The position numbers and the translations under genes were made by a program. Under the pieces are notes generated by a model, which saw only the letters and a list, made by a program, of their open reading frames with translations, made no database searches and was not told the DNA's origin. Shown here piece after piece: positions 1 through 8,715 of a DNA stretch of 64,000 nt. The stretch spans positions 1-64,000 of the forward strand of contig CAYQLT010000013.1 of assembly GCA_964418425.1 (NCBI GenBank), in the 5' to 3' direction. This DNA comes from CAYQLT01 sp964418425. GTDB taxonomy: Bacteria; Bacillota; Limnochordia; Limnochordales; Geochordaceae. How positions within the stretch are numbered: the first letter of the stretch is position 1; every line of letters begins with the position of its first letter.

Positions 1-83
1 AGGGCAGCCTGTCGGGCCTGCCGGGCTTCGGCCCGGGCCAGGGCGAGCGATGGAAGAAACAGGGACTGCTCGTACACCTTCAC
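1..83 (-). CDS. 5' start of an unidentified gene, cut by the window edge
   Basis: Twenty-seven codons are open from a GTG at 81-83 to the window edge, beginning VKVYEQSLFLPSLALAR. The GTG overlaps the TGA stop of the DNA glycosylase gene (GTGA), and a GGGAG Shine-Dalgarno sits six bases ahead of it, so translational coupling to that gene is likely. Too little is visible to assign a family. The continuing Ala/Arg-rich helix-like stretch is compatible with many proteins. Confidence 0.5.
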   Translation of the reverse strand, partial: MKVYEQSLFLPSLALARAEARQARQAA

Positions 84-733
84 GGCCTGCTCCCTGCCCG
101 AAAGAAGGCTGCGGGCCGGCTGCGGGATACGTGGGGGTTGCCTTCCACAAAAAACCGCCACGGCCAGCCGCAGCCCCGGGTGATCCCCACCCGACCCGAC
201 GCGGCCACCTTCTCCCACGGAGCCAGACCCCCCGAGGCCAAAAACAGCGGGGGAGCCGTCAGGTCGACGCCGTTGTGCCGGCCCGTGATGGCCAGGGCCT
301 GGGTCAGCCGGCCCGGCCCGCTGCAAAGGCTGCGGGGATCGCGGGTGCCCCGGCGGCGGGCCATCAGTTCCAGACCCTCGACCGGTTCCAGGGCTCGGAT
401 GAGCACCGCTCCCGCCACCCCTGGCTCCTCGGTGACCACGTTCAGGCAGAAGTGGTTGCCGTATGTGAAGTAGACGTAGGCCAGGCCGGGCGGCCCCCAC
501 ATGACCGCGCTGCGGGGGGTGAACCGGTACGCGTGGCTGGCCGGATCGTTGGGCCCCAGGTACGCCTCCGTCTCCACAATGCGCCCGGCCGCCGTCCCCT
601 CTTCGGTTATGTGCACAAGCAGATGGCCCAGAAGCGCCCGGGCCACCATCAGCGTGGGCCTGCGGAAAAAGTCCCGAGGAAGAGGCGGCCCGAGGCTGGG
701 GCCCGCCGCAGCCACCCGAGCTTCGGTTGACAT
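80..733 (-). CDS. mpg: 3-methyladenine DNA glycosylase (AAG/MPG family)
   Basis: The 217-residue product matches the AAG/MPG family of base-excision glycosylases, which remove alkylated purines such as 3-methyladenine from DNA. Visible family motifs are LLGHLLVH near the N terminus, the catalytic-region sequence GRIVETEAYLGPNDPASHA, the segment AVLIRALEP, and GPGRLTQALAI. The length is typical (about 200 residues). The ATG at 731-733 is chosen because GGAGG lies five bases upstream; the frame stays open far beyond it, but that extension is antisense to the permease gene. It is divergent from the permease, and its stop overlaps the start of the next gene, with which it probably forms an operon. 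Confidence 0.93.
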   Translation of the reverse strand: MSTEARVAAAGPSLGPPLPRDFFRRPTLMVARALLGHLLVHITEEGTAAGRIVETEAYLGPNDPASHAYRFTPRSAVMWGPPGLAYVYFTYGNHFCLNVVTEEPGVAGAVLIRALEPVEGLELMARRRGTRDPRSLCSGPGRLTQALAITGRHNGVDLTAPPLFLASGGLAPWEKVAASGRVGITRGCGWPWRFFVEGNPHVSRSRPAAFFRAGSRP

Positions 734-820
734 GGAAGCCTCCGGTAGATATTCTCGCGTAGGCTGCCGTTGGGCCGCCATCCAGTGCGGGTTGTCCACT
801 GCGAAAGGGGCCTCCCTGGG

Positions 821-2314
821 GTGCAGCGAGTCGTTGCCTTCTTCGTGCTGGTCGGGGCGGTTGCGCTGGTTTCGTGGCGGTCGGGTCTGACCCCCCAACA
901 GGTTCTCTCGGTGACGGTCTTCTCCGGCTTTATCGTCGGGACCTTGCTCTACTGGCCGTTTCGCCTGGCGTTTGCGTTTGGCGGCGTAGCCATCTTGCTT
1001 GCGGCCGGTCTGGTGGACATCGAGCACCTCATCGAATTCGCCAGCCTCGACGTGATCCTCTTCCTCGTGGGCATGATGACGGTCATCGGGTTCCTGGAGG
1101 AGCGCCACTTCTTCGAGGCCGTGGTGGAAAAGGCGCTTCCGTATGTGGGAGGCTCGGCTCGACTCCTGATGGTGGCCATCATGCTGATGGCCTTCGTGTC
1201 GGCCGCCCTGGTGGATGAGGTCACCTCCATCCTCTTCATGACCGCCATCGTGTTGCGCATCGCTCACCGCTTCCGTCTCAACCCCGTCCCGTACGTGATC
1301 ATGACCGTCTTTGCCACCAATATCGGAAGCTCCGCCACGGTGGTGGGCAACCCCATCGGGGTTCTGATCGCACTGCGGGCGGGCCTGACCTTCCCGGACT
1401 TTTTGCGCTGGGCCACGCCCATCGCCCTGGCCGCATGGGCCCTGACGGTAGGGCTCAGCTTCCTGTTTTACCGCTCCCCGCTCAAGGAGCTGGATCGGGG
1501 AGTTCGTCTGGCCGGGCTGGGTGAAGCCGCCGCAGCCGCCACCGACCCGCCCGGCAAGGCTGCCCCCGCAGCGCGAACCGCCAACCCCCACTCCTCCGCA
1601 GCTGCGGGCAGCATGGGCCCGGCGGAGCCCCATGCCGTGGCCTCCCACCATGACGTCGCCCGCAAGCCCGGCCTCGCCATCCCGGCCCTGTTGTTTGTGG
1701 GCACGGTGGCCGGCCTGATCCTGCACAAGCAGATCGAGCACTGGCTGAATCTGGAGACCAACACCATGCTGGTCGGGGTGGCGCTGGCCGGGGGCAGCAT
1801 CGTGCTGTTCATCGAGCGGCGGCGGGCCCGGGAGCTTATCGAGCGGCGGGTGGACTGGTGGACCCTGGCGTTTTTCATGCTCCTGTTCGCCTCGGCCGGT
1901 ACCCTGCGCTACGTGGGGGTGACCGACCGGGTGGCGGGCGGCCTGGTGGAGCTGACGGGAGGTGCCCTGACACCCCTTTTGGTGCTCACCACCTGGAGCA
2001 TCGGGGCTCTGACCTCGGTGATGGACAACGTGCTGGCGGTGGCCAGCTTCATCCCCATCGTGGGGGACCTGGCCCGGGAAGGGGTTCCGGTGGCGCCCCT
2101 GTGGTGGGGCATGCTCTTCGGAGGTACCATCCTGGGTAACCTGACCCTCATCGGCAGCACCGCCAACATCGTCGCCCTGGGCATCCTGGAGCGCCAGGAG
2201 AAGCGCCACGTGGGCTTCATGGAGTGGTTCTGGCCGGGTCTGGTGACCGCGGTGCCCTCGTTGGCCCTGGCCACCTTCCTTTTGTGGCTTCAGCTCCCCC
2301 TGCTGGTGCGTTGA
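821..2314 (+). CDS. SLC13/ArsB/NhaD-type ion permease
   Basis: This polytopic membrane protein of about 497 residues belongs to the ion-transporter superfamily (SLC13, ArsB, NhaD, CitM). Two hydrophobic halves can be seen. The first carries ASLDVILFLVGMMTVIGFLE and NIGSSATVVGNPIGVLI; the second carries WWTLAFFMLLFASAGTLRYV and NLTLIGSTANIVALGI, the usual inverted-repeat pair of substrate-site loops (SATVVGNP and IGSTANI). Between them lies an Ala/Pro-rich, probably cytoplasmic loop of about 60 residues. The GTG at 821 is preferred (GAAAGGGG ten bases upstream); an in-frame start at 770 is possible. Substrate cannot be read from sequence: anion, Na+/H+ and arsenite transport all occur in the superfamily. 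Confidence 0.85.
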   Translation: MQRVVAFFVLVGAVALVSWRSGLTPQQVLSVTVFSGFIVGTLLYWPFRLAFAFGGVAILLAAGLVDIEHLIEFASLDVILFLVGMMTVIGFLEERHFFEAVVEKALPYVGGSARLLMVAIMLMAFVSAALVDEVTSILFMTAIVLRIAHRFRLNPVPYVIMTVFATNIGSSATVVGNPIGVLIALRAGLTFPDFLRWATPIALAAWALTVGLSFLFYRSPLKELDRGVRLAGLGEAAAAATDPPGKAAPAARTANPHSSAAAGSMGPAEPHAVASHHDVARKPGLAIPALLFVGTVAGLILHKQIEHWLNLETNTMLVGVALAGGSIVLFIERRRARELIERRVDWWTLAFFMLLFASAGTLRYVGVTDRVAGGLVELTGGALTPLLVLTTWSIGALTSVMDNVLAVASFIPIVGDLAREGVPVAPLWWGMLFGGTILGNLTLIGSTANIVALGILERQEKRHVGFMEWFWPGLVTAVPSLALATFLLWLQLPLLVR

Positions 2315-2323
2315 AGGGGCCGC

Positions 2324-3523
2324 TCAGACCACGCCTGCCTCCCTCAGGCGCCGGATGGCATGCGGCTCAAGGCCTAGTTCCGCCAGAACGGTGTCGGTGT
2401 GCTCCCCCAAGCGGGGCGGTGCACCCCTGGGGAGGGCAGGGGTGCGATCCATATGCTGCAGCGGGCTCGCCAGAAGCCTTAGCGGCCCGGCCGTGGGGTG
2501 GATCACCTGCCAGAGCAGGCGGCGGGCGCTGGCCTGGGGGTCGGCCAGGGCCTCCCCCACGTGGCGCACCGGCGCCACGGGGACCCCATGGGCCTGCAGA
2601 GCCTGCACCCAGTAGGCGGTAGGGCGGGTGGCGAGACGAGCCTGCAGGTGCTGGACGAGGGCGGCTCGGTTTCGCACCCGCTCCTGGTTCGTGGCAAAAC
2701 GGGGGTCGTCGGCCAGGGCTGCCGCCTGGTCCCCCAGGGCCTGGCACAACCGGCGAAATTGCTGGTCGTTTCCTACCGCCACCACCACATAGCCGTCCGC
2801 CGACTGAAAAAGCTGGTAAGGCACGATCTGGGGATGGGCGTTTCCCAGGCGCGGGGGCGACGCGCCCGTCACCAGCCAGGCCTGCCCGACGTTGGCCATG
2901 GCCGCCACGGCCACGTCAAACAGGGAGAGATCGATACGCTGACCCCGACCGCTTCGCTGCCGTTCGTGCAGGGCGGCCAGGATGCCCACCGCGGCGTACA
3001 GGCCCGTCAGAACGTCCACCCAGGCGACCCCCACCTTCATGGGCTCGCCCTCGGGTTCTCCCGTAACCGCCATGATGCCGCTCATGGCCTGGATGGCGAA
3101 GTCGTAACCGGCCTCGTGGGCTCGGGGCCCGTGACTGCCGAAGCCGGTGATGGAGCAGTAGATGAGCCGGGGGTTCAGCTCCCGCACTGACTCCCAGTCC
3201 AGGCCGTAACGGGCCAGGTCGCCGGGCTTGAAGTTCTCCACCAGCACGTCGGCTCGCTGGACCAGGCGGCGGGCCAGCTCCTGGCACTCCGGCGCCTTCA
3301 GGTTGAGGGTGACGCTGCGCTTGGCCCGGTTGGTCGCCAGAAAGTAGGCGCTCTCCCCGCCCACGAAAGGCGGACCCCACTGGCGGGTCTCGTCCCCTTG
3401 CTCCGGGCGCTCCACCTTGATCACGTCGGCACCCAGATCCGCCAGGATCTGGGTGGCCCACGGCCCGGCCAGCACCCGGCTGAAATCCACCACCCGAAGC
3501 CCTTCCAAGGCAGCCGGTTCCAC
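2324..3523 (-). CDS. CaiB/BaiF-type (class III) CoA-transferase
   Basis: At 399 residues this has full length for family III CoA-transferases, cytosolic enzymes that move CoA between carboxylic acids. The N terminus LEGLRVVDFSRVLAGPWATQ, then LGADVIKVERPEQGD, RAKRSVTLNLK and VENFKPG are family hallmarks. The conserved Asp expected to form the acyl anhydride is in DLSLFDVAV, near residue 200. It starts at a GTG with AAAGGGG upstream. It is convergent with the permease (only nine bases apart) and is the last gene of the long minus-strand run, 15 bases after cheR. The acyl substrate cannot be predicted, and there is no obvious functional link to chemotaxis. Confidence 0.9.
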   Translation of the reverse strand: MEPAALEGLRVVDFSRVLAGPWATQILADLGADVIKVERPEQGDETRQWGPPFVGGESAYFLATNRAKRSVTLNLKAPECQELARRLVQRADVLVENFKPGDLARYGLDWESVRELNPRLIYCSITGFGSHGPRAHEAGYDFAIQAMSGIMAVTGEPEGEPMKVGVAWVDVLTGLYAAVGILAALHERQRSGRGQRIDLSLFDVAVAAMANVGQAWLVTGASPPRLGNAHPQIVPYQLFQSADGYVVVAVGNDQQFRRLCQALGDQAAALADDPRFATNQERVRNRAALVQHLQARLATRPTAYWVQALQAHGVPVAPVRHVGEALADPQASARRLLWQVIHPTAGPLRLLASPLQHMDRTPALPRGAPPRLGEHTDTVLAELGLEPHAIRRLREAGVV

Positions 3524-3538
3524 CCGCCGCGACCCCTT

Positions 3539-4327
3539 TCAGCGCACCCGTCGATAGATGCAATGTTCCTTACGCTCCAGGCCGAGGGCGTCCGGCCGCG
3601 GGATGTGCTCGGGCCCCCCGACCACCAGGTACCCACCGCTCACCAGGGCCTGGCTCAGGCGCGTGAGCACGGTCTGCTGCGCCTCGGCAGTCAGGTAGAT
3701 CAGCACGTAGCGAAACAGGATCAGGTGAAAGCCGGAACGGCAGGGGTCTTTCAGGAGGTCGTGGCGCCGGAAGTTCACCGCCTGCCGGATGGACGGGGCC
3801 AGCTCCCAGGCTCCGGGTCCCACGGGTGTGAAGTAACGGCGCCGCAACTCTTCAGGAAGGTTGGTCAGGTGCAGATCGTGGTAACGCCCCGAGCGGGCTT
3901 GCTCCAGCGCGTCGTCATCGATGTCGGTGGCCAGGATGTGGTGGCGGCCGGACTGGCCGGCTCGATCCAGCAGGATCGCCAGGCTGTAAGGTTCGGCGCC
4001 GATGGAACAGCCCGCGCTCCAGATCTCCAGCCTCTGCCCCAGGGCCAGAAGCTCGGGCAAGACCCGATCCCGCAGGGCCGCGAACACGGATGGATCCCGG
4101 AAGAACTGGGAGGTACTGATGGTCAGGTGGTTGATGAGCTCTGTCCGGGCCGTGGGGTCCTGGTCCAGCAAGCGGACCAGCGCCGCCATGGAGCTGACTC
4201 CCCGCCGCGCCATCCACTGGCGAGTGCGTCGCTCCATCTGGTCGGGCTTGTACTGGTACAGGTCGAAACCGGTGAGATCTTTCAGGCGCCGAGACAGGTG
4301 GGCAAACTCCAGGGAGACGGTGCTCAT
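3539..4327 (-). CDS. cheR: CheR, chemotaxis receptor glutamate methyltransferase
   Basis: The 262-residue protein has the CheR layout: an all-alpha N-terminal domain (about 1-80) and an SAM-binding Rossmann domain. Recognisable motifs are STSQFFRDPSVF, LEIWSAGCSIGAEPYSLAI (SAM-binding loop), ILATDIDDDALEQARSG and the C-terminal VLIYL. CheR methylates receptor glutamates and opposes CheB for adaptation. The normally near-invariant CRNVLIYF segment reads FRYVLIYL here, so the usual Cys-Arg-Asn has become Phe-Arg-Tyr. Three bases separate it from the upstream FapA-type gene, indicating one transcript with cheB, cheD, cheC and cheY. Confidence 0.93.
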   Translation of the reverse strand: MSTVSLEFAHLSRRLKDLTGFDLYQYKPDQMERRTRQWMARRGVSSMAALVRLLDQDPTARTELINHLTISTSQFFRDPSVFAALRDRVLPELLALGQRLEIWSAGCSIGAEPYSLAILLDRAGQSGRHHILATDIDDDALEQARSGRYHDLHLTNLPEELRRRYFTPVGPGAWELAPSIRQAVNFRRHDLLKDPCRSGFHLILFRYVLIYLTAEAQQTVLTRLSQALVSGGYLVVGGPEHIPRPDALGLERKEHCIYRRVR

Positions 4328-4329
4328 GA

Positions 4330-6399
4330 CTACGGCTCCTCTTCCTCTGCGACCTCCAGCGAGCGGCGGCGAGTCAAGGCGCCCAGATCCGATTTGATGC
4401 AGTCCACCACCAGCTGCCCGTCACTGCCCAGGTATGCCCGAAGCCCCCGCGCACCCTCCGCAAACGTGTGGCGCTGCCCGCCCACCGAGATCACCACGTT
4501 GGGGAAGACCACCGTCGCCAGGATGCGCCCCTTGCGAGCCACGGACACGCTGGTGCGGACCCCCGACGAGCCGCCCAGTTCCCGGACGGCCACGTCCCCT
4601 TCCGTGACCAGCACCTCGCCCCCGCGCACCACCCCTCGCTGGGCGTCCAGTCCCCGCCCGGCGGTCAACGTGGAGTTGAACGCGCCCGAACCCCGCAGCA
4701 CGATGCGCCCGCTCGCCTCCACCCGGGAGTTCAGGATCCCGTAAGCCATCACGTTGGCCTCCCGCAGCTCGAAGCGGGAGAGCTCCTGCTCGAGTTCCTG
4801 CAACTCCGCATGAAACTCCTGCAGGGCCTGCAGGCTTTGCAGCTGCAAGGGGCCTGCGCCCACCAGCAACCGGGCTGCCCGCTGGCCGGTCCGAGCGGCC
4901 AGAGCGCTCAGCACCTGCAGGCGCTCCGCCAGCTGGCCGAGCCGGCGGGCCAGCTTGGGGACCTCCCAAAACCGACGCTCCAGCAGGCGCTTGACCATCT
5001 CTCCATCGGTGAGCGTGGCCAAAGCCCCCCTGCCCCCGGCAGCCTGCAGCTGCGCGATCTCCTCCCGAAGCTGCGGTGCGGCGCCCAGGAGCTGGCCCAG
5101 CTGCGCGCTCAGCGAAGCCAGCACGGGCATCGCCTCGTTAAGCAGCGCGGCCTGCCCCCCGGCCTCCACCTCGCTGCCCACGATGGTCCGGCCGACCAGT
5201 ACGCTGCCCGCTGCCTGGATGCGGGCGTGGCTGACCAAGCCCCCTACCCGCACCTCGCCACCGGAGATCACCTGCACGTTGTCCAGCACATCCCCCCGCA
5301 CGTGCACGTCCCCGGAAAACCGCACATGCCCCGTGCGCACCCCCGCGTCTCCCGGAACCTCATAGATGGGCACCACGCTCACCGTGCTGCCCGACAGCAC
5401 CGGTCGCCCGGCCTGCGTCGCGACCGCCTGGCGCCCATCCTCGCTGATCTGCACCCCCTTGCCGGCCTTCAGCACCACCACCTTCGGAGCCGGCACGGTC
5501 AGCGGCTCCCCGTGCACGTTGGTGCCGGCAACCCCCGGGCGCGCCGGGTGGCAAATCGCCACCACCTCCCCCGGTTGCACCCACGTGATGGCGCCCCGCT
5601 CGAAGAGGTCGACCCGATCGGCTGTGGGATCGAAGGCAGCCTGTTCCCGCTCTTCGAACAACAATTCCAGACGGCCGTCTTCGGGCGGCGTGGGCGGAGT
5701 ACCCCGGGCCACCAGAACCGGTTCGGTGCTCTGCTCCTCGATCACCCGGCGCAGGCCTTCGGCGTCCAGCCCAAAGCACACCTTCGCCTGCTCCAGCGCC
5801 TGGCGCAGGTCGGATTCGGTAGCAGCGGGCGCCGGCCACTCCTCGACCAGGCGCGCCTGGACCTTTAACCTCAGGGCAGGCGGGCTGTCCTCCAGCGCGT
5901 AGCGGGCCCCAGCCTGGCTCTCTACCCGGGCCCAGGCCTGCATCTTGTCGTCCGAGATCCGCACCACGACCCGGGTTTGAGGTTCGCGCACCTCGGGCTC
6001 CACGACCAGTTCGTCCCCGGGCTCGATGCGGCGCGGGCGGGAGACCACCGTGCCGTTCACCCAGACCGTGGCGTGCTCGCCGGGCTCGAGGACGGGGCAC
6101 TCGCCGCCGGGGTCGCCTGCCACAACCACCAGCCGCCCCCCCTCCACCGCCAAAAGGGTGGGGCGGCGGCCCGGCGACCCCCCCGAACCTCCGCCCGAGC
6201 CGGGCCCCTCGCCCGGCTCTCGGGGCCCTCTCTGGACGGGGCCTGCGGGCGCAGCGGTTGCCGCAGGCTCCCCTTTCTCCGGCCCAGGCGTGGCTTGCGG
6301 GTCGCTCCCTTTCAGAAGGCGGCGTTCGGCGGGCGTCAGGATCTCAGGAAGGGAGACGGACGGCGTGCCCTCTCGCTGGGGTTCATCGGCGTCGTCCAT
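4330..6399 (-). CDS. FapA/DUF342 family protein
   Basis: The 689-residue product has the DUF342 (flagellar assembly protein A) architecture. There is a low-complexity N-terminal tail, an N-terminal region ending near residue 330, a right-handed beta-helix with regularly spaced G-V-R/G-D-V turns (FSGDVHVRGDVLDNVQVIS), an alpha-helical coiled coil of about 130 residues (LQSLQALQEFHAELQELEQE) and a closing beta-helix (ASGRIVLRGSGAFNSTLTAG). DUF342 proteins occur in flagellar and chemotaxis clusters of many bacteria, but their mechanism is poorly defined. It sits between cheB (six bases upstream) and cheR (three bases downstream). Confidence 0.82.
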   Translation of the reverse strand: MDDADEPQREGTPSVSLPEILTPAERRLLKGSDPQATPGPEKGEPAATAAPAGPVQRGPREPGEGPGSGGGSGGSPGRRPTLLAVEGGRLVVVAGDPGGECPVLEPGEHATVWVNGTVVSRPRRIEPGDELVVEPEVREPQTRVVVRISDDKMQAWARVESQAGARYALEDSPPALRLKVQARLVEEWPAPAATESDLRQALEQAKVCFGLDAEGLRRVIEEQSTEPVLVARGTPPTPPEDGRLELLFEEREQAAFDPTADRVDLFERGAITWVQPGEVVAICHPARPGVAGTNVHGEPLTVPAPKVVVLKAGKGVQISEDGRQAVATQAGRPVLSGSTVSVVPIYEVPGDAGVRTGHVRFSGDVHVRGDVLDNVQVISGGEVRVGGLVSHARIQAAGSVLVGRTIVGSEVEAGGQAALLNEAMPVLASLSAQLGQLLGAAPQLREEIAQLQAAGGRGALATLTDGEMVKRLLERRFWEVPKLARRLGQLAERLQVLSALAARTGQRAARLLVGAGPLQLQSLQALQEFHAELQELEQELSRFELREANVMAYGILNSRVEASGRIVLRGSGAFNSTLTAGRGLDAQRGVVRGGEVLVTEGDVAVRELGGSSGVRTSVSVARKGRILATVVFPNVVISVGGQRHTFAEGARGLRAYLGSDGQLVVDCIKSDLGALTRRRSLEVAEEEEP

Positions 6400-6405
6400 G
6401 GGCGA

Positions 6406-7563
6406 TCATTCGCCCCTTTCGAAAGCAGGGAGCCCGGGGGAGGCAGGCCGGTTCTGGAAGGCCCAACGGGCGATGGCCTCGGCCAGCTCCTCGGGCGAGC
6501 GTATCTCGTCGGCCAGCCCGGCCCGGATGGCCGACCGGGGCATCCCCGCCACCACGCAGGAGGCCTCCTCTTGCACAAAGCACTGCCCGCCCGCCTCCTT
6601 GATGAGCCGGGCTCCCTCGGTCCCGTCGGCCCCCATCCCCGTGAGCACCACCGCCAGCGCGTCCGGGCCGAAGCGGCGGGCCACCGAAGCCATCATCACA
6701 TCGGCTGCCGGCCGCACGTGATGAACGGGAGGCCCGTCGTCCAGGTGGAGCCTGCGGTTGTCGTCCACCGTCAGGTGGAAGCCGCCGGGCGCGAGATACA
6801 CCAGCCCCTCTTCCAGCGGCGCCCCTTCAAACGCCTCGATGACATGAAGCCCCGACCGCTCGTTGAGACGGCGGGCCAGAGCAGCCGTGAACCCCACAGG
6901 CATGTGCTGGGTTACCAGCACCGCTGCCGGCAGACTGCCGGGCAGCCGGGACAGAAGAGTCTCCAGGGTTTGAGGGCCTCCGGTGGAGGCGGCCACCGCC
7001 GCCACCCGCCGGGCGGGCTCCCGCACCGCTGCGCCCCAAAACGACGCCGCCTCGGCCGGCACCGGGCCACTGCGCCGGCCCGAGGGGGGAGCCGGCAGGT
7101 TCCGTGCTCTCGCCAGGGAGGCCAGGTTTGCGAGAGCCCGTGCGCTCAACCCGGCACAACCCATCACTTTGCGGCCCAGTTCTTCCACGAAGGGCCGGCT
7201 GAGGCCCGCCGGGCGGTCGGGCACCAGGACGAAGTCCACGGCCCCCGCCGCCAGGGCATCCAGGACGCTGGCGCTGGCACGTGGGTTGGCGCCTCCCAGG
7301 AGCACCACCGGCCTCGGAGAGTCTTCCATCAGGCGGGCCACCAGGGTGGGCGCCCAGGCGGCGGGACCGTCCACGTCCACCACGACCACGTCCGCCGCCG
7401 AGCGCCGAACCGCCGCCAGGGCCTCGGCTCCGGTCTGCGCGGTCGTCACCACCATCAGCCCGGTCGCTTCCAGAGCCCTGGAGACGTAACCCCGCACAAA
7501 GGGCAGCCCGGAGACCAGCAAAACCCGGATGGGGCGTGCGCCCTGTGCGGACGTCTCCCTCAC
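6406..7563 (-). CDS. cheB: CheB, receptor methylesterase/deamidase with degenerate receiver domain
   Basis: This 385-residue CheB has a receiver-like domain (about 12-120), a linker and the methylesterase domain (about 185-370). The catalytic triad is visible as Ser193 (AASTGGP), His220 (TQHMP) and Asp312 (TGMGADG). The receiver keeps the phospho-acceptor position Asp63 (VVVVDVDGP), but the acidic pair reads Ser18-Gly19 (VLLVSGLPFVR), the Ser/Thr position is Gly90 and the invariant Lys is Val114 (DFVLVP). Phosphorylation control is therefore probably lost. Its start overlaps the cheD stop by four bases (ATGA-type), so translation is coupled. Confidence 0.95.
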   Translation of the reverse strand: MRETSAQGARPIRVLLVSGLPFVRGYVSRALEATGLMVVTTAQTGAEALAAVRRSAADVVVVDVDGPAAWAPTLVARLMEDSPRPVVLLGGANPRASASVLDALAAGAVDFVLVPDRPAGLSRPFVEELGRKVMGCAGLSARALANLASLARARNLPAPPSGRRSGPVPAEAASFWGAAVREPARRVAAVAASTGGPQTLETLLSRLPGSLPAAVLVTQHMPVGFTAALARRLNERSGLHVIEAFEGAPLEEGLVYLAPGGFHLTVDDNRRLHLDDGPPVHHVRPAADVMMASVARRFGPDALAVVLTGMGADGTEGARLIKEAGGQCFVQEEASCVVAGMPRSAIRAGLADEIRSPEELAEAIARWAFQNRPASPGLPAFERGE

Positions 7564-8045
7564 AGCCGCTGCACCGGCAACCCCATGGCCCGGACCTCCA
7601 CGGCGCCCGTGTCGGCGTACAGCTTCATGGTCCGCCCGCGGTGGCCTCCCAGATCCCGAGCCACCACCGGGATGCCCAGCCGGCTCAGCGCCGCCAGCAC
7701 GGCCTCCCCGTTGCGGCGCCCCACGTCCAGGCCCGCCTGCTCGCCCCTCAAGAAAAGCTGCGCGCCCCCGGCCACTTTGGCCACCAGCCGGGAGAGGACG
7801 GCGCCCTGGCGCTGCATGGCTTCGGCCAGAGCGGGTACCGCGGAATCGGCGTAGCGGGCCGGCATGGTGTCCGACGGCCGGCCATTGGCGCTGGCGGGAA
7901 GAAACACATGGGCGAGGCCGGCCACCTGCGCCACCGGGTCGTACAGACCGACCCCCACGCAGGAACCCAGGCCGATGGCAATCAAAACCCCTTCCCGCCG
8001 CAGCACGGCCAGTTCCGCAATACGCACCACCACCAGCGGCCCCAC
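7560..8045 (-). CDS. cheD: CheD, chemoreceptor glutamine deamidase
   Basis: The 161-residue protein has the full CheD fold. The catalytic Cys29 is in GLGSCVGVGLYDP and the catalytic His47 in GLAHVFLP. CheD converts selected receptor glutamines to glutamates, and in the Bacillus-type pathway it also binds and stimulates the CheY-P phosphatase CheC, which is encoded immediately upstream and abuts it with no spacer. The start is a GTG at 8043-8045, directly next to the cheC TAG. Confidence 0.94.
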   Translation of the reverse strand: MGPLVVVRIAELAVLRREGVLIAIGLGSCVGVGLYDPVAQVAGLAHVFLPASANGRPSDTMPARYADSAVPALAEAMQRQGAVLSRLVAKVAGGAQLFLRGEQAGLDVGRRNGEAVLAALSRLGIPVVARDLGGHRGRTMKLYADTGAVEVRAMGLPVQRL

Positions 8046-8708
8046 CTACAGCCCCTCGCTCCCAAGGCCCATGGCTGCCAGCAAGACGGGAAGCTGACCG
8101 CGCCCGGGAACGAAGAGGAGATAGCCGCTGACCTGGTCCTGCTCGTCCTCAAAGCGGGTCTCGATCACGAGAATCCGGTCGTCCAGCCCCTCCACCTCGG
8201 CCAAAAAGGAGTTGACCACCGCGCCCAGCATGTCCTCGGCAGCCGAGGGCACGGATGGAACCAGGATCAGGCCCGTCAGCTCGCTGAGCGCGTTGAGGTA
8301 GGAGGTGACCACGATATTGCCCAACTCCAAAAGCGCCGAGGCCGTCAGGTCCCGGAGCCCCCGCTGGGGGAGCGGGACGCCGTCTTCGGTCCCGAGGTCG
8401 CCTGCTGCGCCCGTGAGTGCCCCCAGCACGGACCGAGCCGCCGAGTCCGGCAAAACGAAGGCTACCTCGCCGCGCACTCCACCGTGGACGTGAAGGAAGA
8501 CGGCCGCCACCGGCTCGTCCGGTGCCCCCAGCTCTTCACCCAACTGCCCCAGCTCGACCAGCCGGGCGGCGGGGGACGTCATTCGAATGGCCCGGTCCCC
8601 CAACATCTGGGAGAGAGCGGTCGTGGCATTTCCGGCTCCGATGTTGCCAAGTTCGCTCAGGGCGTCCAGGTGAAAGGCGGAAAGCCCCGGTTCGGGGCCT
8701 GACGGCAC
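8046..8708 (-). CDS. cheC: CheC, CheY-P phosphatase
   Basis: At 220 residues this is a CheC/CheX/FliY-family phosphatase. Both phosphatase motifs (E-x-x-N) are intact: ELGNIGAGNATTALS near residue 20 and LELGNIVVTSYLNALS near residue 130. CheC dephosphorylates CheY-P and is regulated by CheD, the next gene. The start is GTG, with a G-rich Shine-Dalgarno overlapping the end of cheY. The presence of CheC, CheD and FliY together marks a Bacillus-subtilis-type adaptation system rather than the CheZ type. Confidence 0.94.
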   Translation of the reverse strand: MPSGPEPGLSAFHLDALSELGNIGAGNATTALSQMLGDRAIRMTSPAARLVELGQLGEELGAPDEPVAAVFLHVHGGVRGEVAFVLPDSAARSVLGALTGAAGDLGTEDGVPLPQRGLRDLTASALLELGNIVVTSYLNALSELTGLILVPSVPSAAEDMLGAVVNSFLAEVEGLDDRILVIETRFEDEQDQVSGYLLFVPGRGQLPVLLAAMGLGSEGL

Positions 8709-8715
8709 GGCACCC

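Noticed and set aside
734..2209. Long minus-strand open frame continuing upstream of the DNA glycosylase gene (about 490 extra codons)
   Set aside because: It is His/Gln/Gly-rich low-complexity sequence antisense to the permease; only the last 217 residues have family motifs, and a ribosome site marks the internal ATG.
4468..5868. Plus-strand 466-codon frame opposite the FapA-type gene
   Set aside because: Pro/His/Arg-rich composition without domains, a typical antisense shadow of a high-GC gene.
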